Source of the DNA: Phoronis australis
Lineage: Eukaryota > Phoronida > Phoronidae
Length of the DNA: 64,000 nucleotides
Direction of reading: 5' to 3'
NCBI GenBank assembly: GCA_002633005.1
Contig: NMRA01000120.1
Location: 62,001 to 126,000, forward strand
Shown here: positions 27,401 to 37,900 of the stretch, one piece after another
Layout of the letters: each line of letters begins with the position of its first letter
Position numbering within the stretch: position 1 is the stretch's first letter
Translations under genes and position numbers: made by a program
Notes under the pieces: model-generated
Database searches by the model: none
Told to the model about the DNA's origin: nothing
What the model saw: the letters and a program-made list of their open reading frames with translations, nothing else

Positions 27401-29307
27401 CTCAACCTTTAACACTTGTAGAGCCCCGTCTCAACCACACTTGTAGAGCCCTGTCTCAGCCTTTAACACTTGTAGAGCCTGGTCTCAACCTTTAACACTT
27501 GTAGAGCCCCGTCTCAACCACACTTGTAGAGCCCTGTCTCAACCTTTAACACTTGTAGAGCCTGGTCTCAACCTTTAACACTTGTAGAGCCTCATCTCAA
27601 CCAGTAATGAACTGTCAGAGTTCTTTTCAAATCCCGAAATCAATTTCATAACGGTAAGTGGTCTAAATTAAAACTTTCTTTTTGTGGTGGAAGGGGGAGA
27701 GGGGGGGTTGTAGCTGCTTTATTATAAAACAAAAGTGACTGAGTTTGCTTAAGAGACGTGATCACCGTTAGTTTTAAGTTTTTAGTGTGGGTAATTCTCC
27801 ACTTTCTTCGTGCAAAGTAAACCATTTTCTCTGGAAAGCCACTTTGTGCAAAGTGAAATGAATACCCTTACTTAGCAGTAAATTTTAATATGTACGGATT
27901 TCGCTCGAGTAATCTTTAACAAAGTAAAAGTTTCCAGAACACCCAAGTTGTGCATTTGTTGAACCCGTGCAAGATACCACCCCATTTGAAAATGATTTTC
28001 AGCTAGAAGCAAGGTCAGACTTACGGGCTTCTGTGTGCTCATACTTCAAAAATTATTATGCGCATGAAAGCAAGTCCAGGTGTTTGTTAGATGATAGCAT
28101 TTTTTCTCAAAAATCATAGTTTTCCACTAACATGAAGTTCTTAAAATGAAACTTGCATATTCTGTTTCTTTGTTCTATTTTATTCAAAATCCCGTCTGGG
28201 AATTTCTGTGTCGGAGAATTTCTTTTAGGCCTTTTATTAGTGTGAGAGATTGTCAAAAATCAAGGAACGTTGACATTTTCATTTTTGACGGCTGCAGAAT
28301 TCCCAGGCTAAAAGGCCTTAAAAGAAAATCCCAGACAAGCTTTTGTAGCTTATAGAGAAATTCACTTTGTTGAAATTATGGCGATCTCCGTCTCGATTAC
28401 GAACATCTGGGAATTGTGTTTGAGCTTAGTAAGACTAGTGATCATCAAGGATTTTTAAAGTATATAGTTTTATGATTCTACTTTTAATACTTAGTTAAAG
28501 TTATTCAAGAAATTCAGTCACCGATAACAAAGGTACCCTATTTCCTCAAACCCATGCAGCGCCATCTTTGAAAAACATTCTTCTTTTTTATTCATGTATT
28601 GGGGTGGAAGTGGAACACTTTGTTTTGTTTTTTATTTGAGTTAGTGTTCTTAATTATACAAGTTTTGCTTCAACGGAAAGATTCACTATCACTAACTCAT
28701 TTATTTCTGTTTGAAGTTTGTGATTTTGCCTTGATTTAATACATGGGACTTTAAAACTTTAAAGATTTTTGCAAATAAATACAATATCACTTCTTATTGA
28801 TCTAATCTTTTATCATTTATAGGACTTGTCCCTCTACAGTACGTCGTTTTCAACGAAGGGAGACGACCGAAAGTAGCATCGTTTTTAATCGCATATGGTG
28901 CACAGTTTAACACTGTGATAGACCGGCATGGATTGACACTGCTCAAAAGAGAGTTTATGCAAATGGATAAAAACAACAGCATTTTGAATGCAATAGTGAA
29001 CAGCAGTTTGCAGCTGCCAAGTTTTGAAATAGTGTTAGGTACAGGAAACGTGTCACCAAATAACCCTCAGGTGTTACAGGAGCCTGTCTTCAGGGAAAGA
29101 TCACATGTTCAGCAGAAGCAGCAATGGTATCAAAGTCTTTGCACGAATCCACGAACACTGCAGCACATTTGTCGCTGCAAAATCAGAGAAACTCTTGGTC
29201 CAAAGAGACTGAGGAACATTGATGAGCTAACATTACCAAAATCCTTAAAGGATTATCTCCTTTTGAATCACAATTACCACTTTCTTGATTTTACCCTGAC
29301 TAGTTGA
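21191..29307 (+). CDS. Ankyrin-repeat and SOCS-box (ASB) protein, complete, 447 residues
   Basis: ASB proteins are substrate receptors of Cullin-5/Elongin-BC ubiquitin ligases: the ankyrin repeats bind the substrate and the SOCS box binds Elongin C and Cul5. Five exons (21191-21458, 23958-24104, 24715-24942, 26796-27011, 28823-29307) join with phase 1 at every junction, a common pattern in repeat genes. Ankyrin signatures include TPLQWSSRRGHVECVKLFIE (res. 68-87), TSVHLVAECGSFDCLSALLD (101-120), TTALHLAAKNNHIDCVKELI (res. 146-165), TSLYIAAEMGHEECL, DTPLHQCVCKGMLLGVKELL and SPLHLALYRREKN. The SOCS box is at about 394-434 with BC box LQHICRCKIR and Cul5 box LTLPKSLKDYLL. The start could also be the in-frame ATG at 21221, which has a better context. 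I recognise the family but not which ASB member; sequence was compared from memory only. Confidence 0.9.
22490..22670 (+). repeat. Degenerate tandem repeat
   Basis: About four diverged units contain TTTTTxxTGTCCCxxxC, each followed by a CTxGCTTG or CTACCTGGCTT segment. The unit length is roughly 50 bp and irregular. Confidence 0.45.
23032..23444. mobile_element. PIF/Harbinger-like MITE (413 bp) with TAA duplication
   Basis: The left end is AGTGCCGTTTACACTTACAA and the inverted right end is AGTCCCGTTTAGACATCAAC. TAA flanks both ends (23029-23031 and 23445-23447). Sub-terminal GACACGG and GTAAACGG repeats occur in both orientations. The 3-bp TAA target is typical of PIF/Harbinger elements; assignment to that superfamily is inference because no transposase is encoded. 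Confidence 0.85.
23958..24104 (+). CDS. ASB coding exon 2
   Basis: The acceptor is TTTTTTTCAG and the donor is ACA G|GTTTG; 147 bp, phase 1 to 1. It encodes residues 90-138 and completes one ankyrin unit (GANVNSRDRFD) followed by TSVHLVAECGSFDCLSALLD and AGADCN. Confidence 0.9.
24105..24714. other. ASB intron 2 (0.6 kb)
   Basis: AT-rich, with an imperfect inverted pair: AGTCGCCATTTTTAAAGTGA near 24210 and TCACTTTTAAGATGGTGACT near 24364, enclosing about 150 bp. This may be a small MITE (about 24210-24384). No coding sequence is supported. Confidence 0.5.
24210..24384. mobile_element. Small inverted-repeat (MITE-like) element
   Basis: GCAGTCGCCATTTTTAAAGT at the left corresponds, inverted, to AGCAGTCACCATCTTAAAAGT at the right (19 of about 21 positions), separated by AT-rich sequence. 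TTAAGCGCCGAAAGC-type and TTAAATGC sub-terminal motifs lie between. It sits entirely within ASB intron 2. No target duplication was resolved. Confidence 0.6.
24715..24942 (+). CDS. ASB coding exon 3
   Basis: 228 bp, phase 1 to 1, encoding residues 139-214 with two ankyrin units (TTALHLAAKNNHIDCVKELI and TSLYIAAEMGHEECL). The donor ACA G|GTAAC is clear. The acceptor (CTATTGCAG|CC) is weak. An in-frame alternative at 24630 (GCCTAG|C) would add 28 residues, while the TTTTCAG at 24587-24593 would run into an in-frame TAA. Confidence 0.75.
24943..26795. other. ASB intron 3 (1.85 kb)
   Basis: No feature could be supported. AT-rich unique-looking sequence. Confidence 0.5.
26796..27011 (+). CDS. ASB coding exon 4
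   Basis: 216 bp, phase 1 to 1, encoding residues 215-286. The acceptor is TTTTTTCCCCAG and the donor AAC G|GTGCG. It contains two ankyrin units: GDTPLHQCVCKGMLLGVKEL and QSPLHLALYRREKN, the second ending in LVLHGYNTDVNS. Confidence 0.92.
27012..28822. other. ASB intron 4 (1.8 kb) with a minisatellite
   Basis: Holds a nine-unit minisatellite at 27357-27610 and otherwise AT-rich sequence with no supported feature. Confidence 0.6.
27357..27610 (+). repeat. Minisatellite, nine units of 29 or 25 bp
   Basis: Units begin CTTGTAGAGCC and continue (TGG/CCG/CTG)TCTCAACC, then either TTTAACA (29 bp) or ACA (25 bp). Unit lengths run 29, 29, 25, 29, 29, 25, 29, 29, about 30. Units 2-4 are repeated almost exactly as units 5-7, giving an 83-bp higher-order period. 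Confidence 0.95.
28823..29307 (+). CDS. ASB coding exon 5 (SOCS box and stop)
   Basis: 485 bp. The acceptor is CATTTATAG|GA and the stop is TGA at 29305-29307. It encodes residues 287-447: a last ankyrin unit (LVPLQYVVFNEGRRPKVASF), a 60-residue linker and the SOCS box. The chain extends about 13 residues past the Cul5 box (NHNYHFLDFTLTS), whereas many ASB proteins end near the box. Confidence 0.92.
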
Positions 29308-29397
29308 TTGATTAAATGAATGAATTTTTGAAAGAAAACTAATGTACAGTGTCACTGTGGGAAAAACAGTGTTTGAAGGCCACATGTCGTACATGCA

Positions 29398-29403
29398 AAT
29401 AAA
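29398..29403 (+). terminator. ASB polyadenylation signal AATAAA
   Basis: Canonical AATAAA 91 bases after the ASB stop codon, followed by T-rich and TGTATTT sequence. It predicts a short 3' UTR with cleavage near 29420. Confidence 0.7.
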
Positions 29404-30484
29404 CATTTGAAATAAGAAGCCATTGTATTTAAACTGCATTTTATTTTTGTGATAATGTTTATTGTCAAATTGACATTTTCCAAAGCTAATATATGTATAG
29501 TACTTATTATTTACAATACCTTGCCTTTTTCACAACACAATTTACAAGTTCTTCAAATGGAAGAAAATGACGACGATTTATGTAAACAAGCACAATTTTG
29601 TATTGAAAAGATAAACACCAACAACAATAGAGAATCTTAAAAATTATACAAATGGACCTAGTTTAAGTGGGTAATCAGTAAAATCTTACAGAGTGTTTCA
29701 AAATACTATTAATAGTGATTTCATCGAAACTGTGATAATTGTCTTGGGCACAACATCTCTGTTTATGATGTGTGCGCTGTTTACAGGGACAAAAATAATA
29801 AGAAAATGGAAATTACATTTTAATAGGCTCTTATGTACACTTCCTTTTTTCTCAACAGAATTTCTTTCAATATAAAATTTACAAAAACGTGGTTCAAATC
29901 CCATTGAATGCTAGATGTAAAACAGATCCAATGCAGACTACGTGATCAATGATTTATGACAAGAAAGACCTCTTTTGTCACAAACCGCGAACTTACTTAA
30001 AACTGTATTTCTGAGTTTCGATGCCCAACAAAAAAACAAAATTAAAAACTGCATCATTTACCGCTACAAAATGAGTTAACAATGTGCTCACTATGATTGG
30101 AATCTTTCAGTACCAATGAAGAAAATCAAAAACATTCCAGAAAATCAGTGCTTCAATAGGATCGAAGGTTATCTTGCAATTCTGACCAACTGCTGAAATT
30201 GATTCTGTCAAAGCAAGAACATTTTAATCCACTTTGAAACACAGAAAACATATTTCACGAAATTCAGTTTTAAGTTTAGACAGTCCTAAACAGGGTTACT
30301 ACATATAAAATACATAAATGGACCAGACACTACTTTTGACAACCAATATCTGTAATAAATAAATACAGTTTTAAGCCCACAGACTAAAAGCGTTTTTAAC
30401 ACCTTATTTTTCTTTGTAATAAAAGTTGGCACAGCTAGCGCCTGTCAATTATTGCATGGTCATCGGGCCACATGGTCTAACATG

Positions 30485-30735
30485 GTTTACGAAAGAATGG
30501 TAATACCTCACCAATTTAGGCGCAATATGGCAGACCAGTAAAATTTTATTTTCTCATAAGATATTTAGCATAAAATTAATGCTTTACCATGTTCAAGTTA
30601 TGTACCGTAGCTACAGTCAGAAAAACATTTTGAAAAATTGTGGGCTTCACAACAACATTAGAAGACCTTAAAGAGCAAATTTTGGCAATTATTTGTGTCC
30701 AAAATTGATGAGATATTACCGCACACTAAATAACT
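30485..30735 (+). repeat. Dispersed repeat family R1, copy 1
   Basis: Aligns with 52945-53155 and 39785-40020 in the same orientation. Shared blocks are CCAATTTAGG, AATTA(A/G)TGCTTT, CATGT(T/G)CAA, a TACC(G/A)TA(G)CTA block, ACATTTTGA(A/G)AAA, TTCACAACAA and GAAGACCTTAAA or GAAGACTTAACA. No long open frame or terminal repeats were found. Confidence 0.65.
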
Positions 30736-30978
30736 GTCAGTGCCAGTGCAAAGGCATTATTAATGACATAACGAAGACCGCGCCTAATGTAACTCTCACT
30801 CAACAACATTTCTACAGTGGACCCTATAGCAAACTGCTGCAGCAAATCACTGCAGAAACGTTTTTGAGGCATGAAAATCAGAAAACAGACGGACAATTCA
30901 GACACAGTACACATGCCACCTGGTGGTCACCTCTAATGACCCAAGTACGTTTTACTAAAGAAAAATGTCTAGCATAAC

Positions 30979-31225
30979 ATGCACGCACCCAGCCTTCAAT
31001 ATGGGGGGGGCTCGAATTCCTTACGATGTGGACCTTTTGCTAACGAAAGAGTGGGCGGACTAAAAAAAACGGGGGCACCACTGTGAATTGTGCGTTTGCA
31101 CTTGTTTAGTGGACTTTTGTCCCATTTTCTCCGACTTTTTGTCTCTCAGAGGCGGACCTTTTTGCCCACTTCGCCAAATTGGGGGGCTCGTTTGAGCCCC
31201 CCGAGCCCCCCCTGGGTGCGCGCAT
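30979..31225. mobile_element. TIR element of 247 bp with 7-bp target duplication
   Basis: The ends are ATGCACGCACCCAG and, inverted, ATGCGCGCACCCAG. GCATAAC lies immediately outside both ends (30972-30978 and 31226-31232). The interior has G/C runs (GGGGGGGGCTCGAA, GAGCCCCCCGAGCCCCCC) unlike the AT-rich surroundings. The 7-bp (or imperfect 8-bp) duplication would suit a hAT-like element. It is relatively young, since the duplication is intact. Confidence 0.85.
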
Positions 31226-31856
31226 GCATAACCAAGGCTCGAAGCCACGACCCTCAGTTCAATGTACCAAAACTCATGTAAAGGAATACGAACAACAGTA
31301 TCAGGGGTAGTATACCACATACAATTCCAGATAGTCTAAAACATAAACTTAGGCACTCGATGGACCAGTTCCTGTTAAAAATTCCAAGAACAATGAACTA
31401 TAGAAAATACGAACACACCTCAAGTCGCTCTACCAATATACATGTTTCCTGTAATTTGTCATTCAATTGAACATATTTAAGCCCATTCCCTACTCTCAAA
31501 ATAACGCAAGTTTTTCGTGGCCCAAGTGGGTGCATTAACCTGGACGTTTTTATCTGCCTTTTGTCTATTCGTAATATGTTTCAATTAATCAGATAATCTT
31601 GAACTGAAAACCCTTCAGTATCTATCATTTTGAAGCAAATAAGTCAATCTTCAGAAAAAAATTACTCATGGGTTTCCCATGCAGGCACACCAGACTAAAC
31701 TTCGATACAGGCGCATCATCAAATACAGACGCATAGGCCTAAATACATGCAAATACCTAAATAATGCAAAAAAAACAAGAAAAAAATCACATTGTCTTAA
31801 GAACAGTTAATGGCAGGCAGAGATTTTCCATTGCACTTTGTGACAACTTCACTGCG

Positions 31857-31978
31857 CTAACTCCTGAGAGCCTCGAGTCTGGCCTGCATGTCAGAGACAT
31901 CATCCTCAGTTTCCTCTTCTTCACCTGCTGGGACAGGCAGGGAGTCCTCAACTGCGTCAGGGGCCTTACCGAGGTCAC
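31857..31978 (-). CDS. CHMP3: CHMP3 coding exon 6 (MIM1 and stop)
   Basis: The acceptor is GTTCCAG|GT and the stop is TAG at 31857-31859; phase 1 in. It encodes DLGKAPDAVEDSLPVP, the acidic stretch and the DMQARLEALRS MIM1 motif. Confidence 0.93.
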
Positions 31979-34900
31979 CTGGAACAACGAGGTGATCGTT
32001 TATCAAAAGAACCAACAGATCATTCTTGCTTATTAAATGAATATTTCATGAAGCATTTTCATTCCTGAGTGGCACAGTTGCCCAGGTTGTAACCAAGGGA
32101 AACTTTTAACATCCAATAAAAAAGAACAAAAAGCAAATGACACATAAAATGCAATTTGACATTTGAACTAAGCAGTTGTTAAAATTAATCAGTTAACTTG
32201 GTCATTGCTAACTGATAAAATTAAGCGTACATTATCAACATGACTTGGTGTAGTGACTAAATGCAATTTCTTCAGAGCCAATATACCACGCACGAGCTCA
32301 TTATAAGTCTCTCACAAGTCAATCTCATTAATAATCTGTTCAGCTCTCGCACCACAATTGAATGTCTCATCAAAAACATGATGCATTATCAAATGCAAGA
32401 ACCTGGATGACATGTGACCATACACAACATTAAAGTACATAGACCTAATAAGTAATTGGAAACAAATATCAAAGATAGCCTTTCCGCTTCTTTCCAATCA
32501 AAAACTTCATAAAAGAAGGTTTGAATGCCCAATGACAAAAAAGAAAATTTCCAGGTGGTGTATCTTTCTACAAGCTTGTGTGTGATAGAAATACTTTTTG
32601 TGTTGTAAAATTTAAATGAAATAGATGCTTTTGCATGGATAAAGTCAAAATAATGATAAAAAAGAGGAAATCGAAACCAAATGAGGAAATCCTCTAAAAA
32701 GAAGAAAATTCCAAGCCCCTATAAAAGGAAATCGGCTGTGAATAAATCCACTTTAAATTTTTAATCAAATGAGTCTTTTAACACATAATCAAATGCATTC
32801 AAAATAACCAGAATCAGAAGTGGAAATTTCAACATCATATTAGAATTTCTGGTGGTGCACCAACAAAATGGCTCTCATAGTTCGAGGGCCTTAAACTACC
32901 ATTTTGAGAGTAAGAAATACATTTATAGAGGACTGTGTTCCTATTTCAATGATGTCTCAACTGGTGAAATACTTTCTGTGCTCTAAACTGGTGAAAATAA
33001 GAGAGAAAGAATGTCTTTAAAATGACATTAAGTAATAACATTGAGTATGAGAGCTCAGCACCAACACTGATTCTAACCCACAGCTTCATCAGTCACATCA
33101 TATCACTTTTACTTGTAAAGCTAAAAGCCAACATGGCAATTAGGCAAGTAGTTTGAATGTATTTAATCATCTCAAATGCATTTATTTTTTTTGGAATTAC
33201 ATTGATAGTGACCCTTTAATGCCAAAATGTAGATTTTAAAATCATACTACATGCTTGGGTTATTCCGCTAGGCATTGCTATTTCATTGTGTTTCGCACTT
33301 GATGGGAATTCGCTGAGTTTTTAACTACACTATTCAGTACCAATTGTATAATGTATGTCACATCTCTAGACTTTCATCACGAAATGGGTCTCAAATTGTT
33401 CCTCAGTCAAATTAGAGGTGATCTCAAGATTTCAAAAGAACTGACAGATCGTTATTGTTCAAGACAAGGCTTTTCAAGGTGGTTCACCACAGCGCGTCAT
33501 ATCACCAACGAACATTGTTTCAAGAGAAAACAAACTTAGTTCCTTGCAAACCCAGATGTAACTTCTCATCTGAGTGAGGAGCAAATTGAGACCAATTTTA
33601 GGGTAAATGACCTAAATCATAACTTCGCTTTTTGAATGGAATGTGGGATAATAGCTGCCCTGTGGCTGTGTAGGAACGTAATGACAAGCCTGAATACTTA
33701 GCTAAATATCGACAATATTGCATATTTTAACTCAATAAAAATATATATTTTTTCAAATTAGAAATCCTATAGAATTTGATAATTTTTAAGTTTTATCAAT
33801 CTTTCAATAATTAGGTACACTGATAGCAAAACAATGGTATCAATAACATGGATTGATCAAAATTTATTTGATATAAGATGTAATGTCACTTTAATTCAAT
33901 GAGACTTTTGTTTTTTCATGAAAATCATTACATTTGAGAGCCAAAAGGGGAAACATTTTAAAAACAATTTTGGAGATCATTAAATACACAAAACGTACCA
34001 AAAGTGGCATAGATGAAATAACATACCACAAGACAATATTCTACGTATCGACCGAGACCGAACTATGCCAATCGAGGTACGTTTTGCATTTATCACATAC
34101 GCTCCGAATTCTTAATAAGTTTCTTCAATGTTTTTGGTAGATTTTTAAAATACTTCACCCAGACTGTTCACATCCTATATGTACGTACTTCCGCGCTATG
34201 TTAAAAGTTTTCTGTAGTAAAAGAAACAGCATTTAAATGCAACGATTTACTACTTGAGAAGAGATAACGATGAAAACAACGGTAATAATGCACTAAACTT
34301 GTAACATTTTCTGAAAATAATAAAATAAAAACAATAACATTGCAGTTACTGAGGAATAGGTGCCTACGTTGCAGATAATAGCAAATAAAACTGAGACAGA
34401 AGTGTCATATAATTAACAGTTTTGTACCAGATGTTATGTTTGGGGCCTGATTGCGCGTTGAGTGTTATTTTAACTGTTGCAACTTTAACTGTTTTGGGAA
34501 AGTTTGATGATCGAGCCGACAGTAACGACGTCAAGTCGACAATGACCTACCTTTTGAACTTTCTACGTCAGAGGGCACTGTTAAAGTAGTCCCAAGAGTG
34601 CAGTACGGAAAACAATACCACATGGTCGTATTGCACTCAACTTATTCAACGCGTATGGGATAAAGCATAGTATATGAAAGTTTCACATGAACCCGATCAG
34701 TCATTTCTGAGATACGACGTTCCAAATTTAGCCAAATTTGGACATTTTTCTAGGGTCCTACATAACCTCAAGTTTAGCCAGTGTTTACCTGCGGTGAGTT
34801 CAAACAATATTTTGTCCACTTCTCGCTGCACATCTTCCTCCATGTCTTCAGTGTCCGGATCAATACTCTCCATTGTGTCCTCCAGCATTTCCTCGATGAT

Positions 34901-37900
34901 TCCAGCCTACAACAAGAGAGAAGAAGCAATACAGTAAACATTCTCCAGTTTTGGTCGTGAAAATTTAATTACCGGGTATTCCGCTCAAGGTCAGAACTTG
35001 TTCCATTTTTTTTTAAATGGGCAGTACTGGTCATTCGAACTTCAAACAACAAATGAACATTCAACTCAGTGTCACACACTATGTGGAAAACATTAGATCA
35101 ACAACTATTTTTGATGTTTTTTGTGAAAAGCCAAGTCTCTTTTGAAACCTAATACAGTGTCCGATATTTTAAAAAATAAGCTGAATGTCATAATCGTCCA
35201 TGTTCCAATCTTCAGAACAATGGAAATTTCACTTTTGGCTTGAAGATCAGTGTCCAAGATTTTAGAGGCTGTCCGCAACAACAGCGTCAGCAACAAAACA
35301 ATAAGATAACACCAGCATAACTATACTGCAGTAATACCATATATGACCAGGTGTAAGCCCATCCCCGTCAGCATTCAAACCCAACTTTTCATTAAGTCTT
35401 GCACACAAACCCACCAGCTTGGGTATAAAGCCACTTTTCAAAATCAAATCAAACTGATCTCTTATCTCCATTACATGGTACGCAAGTTAGAACAAAGCTA
35501 TCTCGAAAAAACCCGATTCCATCAGCTTGAGTTAATCACAAGACTGCAACCCACAGTGCATGATTTAAATTCACTAGGACATGGAATTACCCACAAGTGT
35601 TTGAGGAGGCACAAATTTCGATATAACCCACCCATTGTTATAACTTCCCAATCAGAATCCCACAAGCTTACACACAGATGGATAAGCTAGCACAGTATAA
35701 CTACACTAAAATAATAATAAAAGCACAATTCCATGATACAAGCACAAAATGCCAGAAGGGCTTGACATTTACATTGTAAATCCAAAAAGATGTCTTGAAT
35801 TACACCATGCAATATTGATAACTATAATTTTAAAGATACCTTCTACCGAGACAACTTGAAAAAGCCAGTAAAAAACACAGTGTACAACTCTGTGAAGGGC
35901 CTTCAAGCTATGGCGTTCAACAGACACAGTAACATTTTTAGCAGCTCAACTAGATCTAATGTTACAGGAACTCTGTCCAGTTGTTCAACATATTTGCAGC
36001 ATATCTGCATGCATTGTAAAGTAAAAGAAAATTTAATTCTTCACCACGAAGACAAACCTTGGTCATTTCTTTGGACATTTCCATCATTGTAGCTTGGATC
36101 TCTGGGACTTTGATCAATGACTGCATGGACTTCATCACATCCGAACTCTTCTCAAGGGCACCAGCTAATCGCACCGTGGCTGAGGGCAATAAATCAGACA
36201 TCAGTTGACAGCAACTATATTCTAAATTTCTAAGATACTGAAAACAGTCACCAAGCATTAACTATTACCGTTTTCACGCATATTAAGGACAAAGTGTTTT
36301 TATTCGAAATATTATGTTTTTAAAAAAAATATTTTTATGTATTCGTCATGATGTTCTCCCATTAACTCCAACTTGTTCAATCAGATAGCATACGGACAAG
36401 TTGGCTGGTTGACTGGTGTACCCCGTATCTTACGCGACTGATTAACTCCATTGTACTATTCATGGCTGGAGGGCCATCTCTCTTTTGTTTATTAATTGCT
36501 CTAATCCTGATAAGATATATCTAGCATGACTGGGCTATGCTGTTCAAAATAAAAGATAAATTATCAACTGTTTCAACATAAACCAATAGCATTTCTGAAT
36601 TCCTCGTCAAATGCTGATCATGTTTAGTTTTTGAATAACCAAAATTGCCCAACTACAGCCGACATTAAGAGAATCCATTCCATCCAAATGCATTACAGTC
36701 TCTGTAACACTATAGTGGCGTTCTTACACAGACTCACCCTAGAGCAAGTTACTCTTAGAACGAGTTGTCGCTAGGTTTGGTGGCTGTGTGGATGCTATTT
36801 AAACCAGCGCAACTTAACTTGTTCTAGGGTAACTTGTGCCACTTGTAATCGCTGTGTGGCCACAAAAGTGGAGTAGGGCGGAAGTAATTATCAACTGCGG
36901 TTATATACAGACAGGTTTTCTTTTGCGCGTGTCGTACTCGCATTAGGTGTTCATTGTCACACACTGAGCGACACTTCCACCCTACACTAGTAATCGGATA
37001 TGTGTGTGTGGACGCTCCACTTAAAAGTGAGGTAAGTCGCACAAGTTGTTCTAGGGTAGGCTGTGTGTGGACGGAACTTTTGAAGCCTGCCTGTTGTCAA
37101 ACCAGAGAAAAGAATGAACTCAGCAGTTAACAAAGGAGTCAATGTTATCAAACATTCACAACAGGCATAAGACTGGTAAAGTCATTGAATGAGAGAATGC
37201 CCTAATGCATACGGTCACATGTGCCTATGACCCATCTATGGCACAGGGCTAATAGCTGATATTATGTGACCACTCATACTTCTCTCCTCTCATGGCATGA
37301 TAACATTCAATATCGACCGATTTCCCGTGGAATATTCACTTTTCAGTCATGTTGTCTGGATGTCAGACGTTACTATTTGCAATCTGTCCAATCAGACATT
37401 GTAGAAACTATATACCATAAACCTTGAGCCGAAAGCAAGCGCATGATATCAGTACATTGAGGTAGGTAAGAACAAGCTTTATCTAATAAGAGGCAAAATT
37501 TTCACACAAAAGAAGCATCTTTTTCAGTGGTCGTGTTATAAAACAAATATCGACCAACCCCTCAGGCATATCAGATCATATGAACCTCTGGTTTCGTGCA
37601 ATATTGCTCTCTCTGTCCATATGACCTGATATTACCCTCCGGGCCAAACCATATTCGTATAATGTTATCTTACATAGCAACTGCAGCACTCTACAGCCAG
37701 CATGAAAACAAATTTCCAGTAAGCTTGTTTGAATAGACTGACGTCATTCCAAAAATAAAAATAAATGCAGCAGTAAAGAAAAAGCTGCAGCAGAATAATA
37801 AATCAATATTAAAAAATGATACAGCGAATTCAGAGTGCCTCAGTCAGTATGGTTGTTTGACCACTTGATTACAGACATACCCAGCTGGTTTTTCATGGTC

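Larger units (their letters stand above)
29308..31856. other. ASB/CHMP3 tail-to-tail intergenic region (2.5 kb)
   Basis: Holds the 3' UTRs of both genes, a copy of dispersed family R1 (30485-30735) and a short TIR element with target duplication (30979-31225). On the minus strand the first AATAAA I see after the CHMP3 stop is at 30545-30550, which would give a 1.3-kb 3' UTR. I cannot tell whether a closer variant signal is used. Confidence 0.55.

Noticed and set aside
27357-27610. CRISPR-like array
   Set aside because: The units are contiguous and nearly identical with no unique spacers, so this is a minisatellite in a eukaryotic intron.
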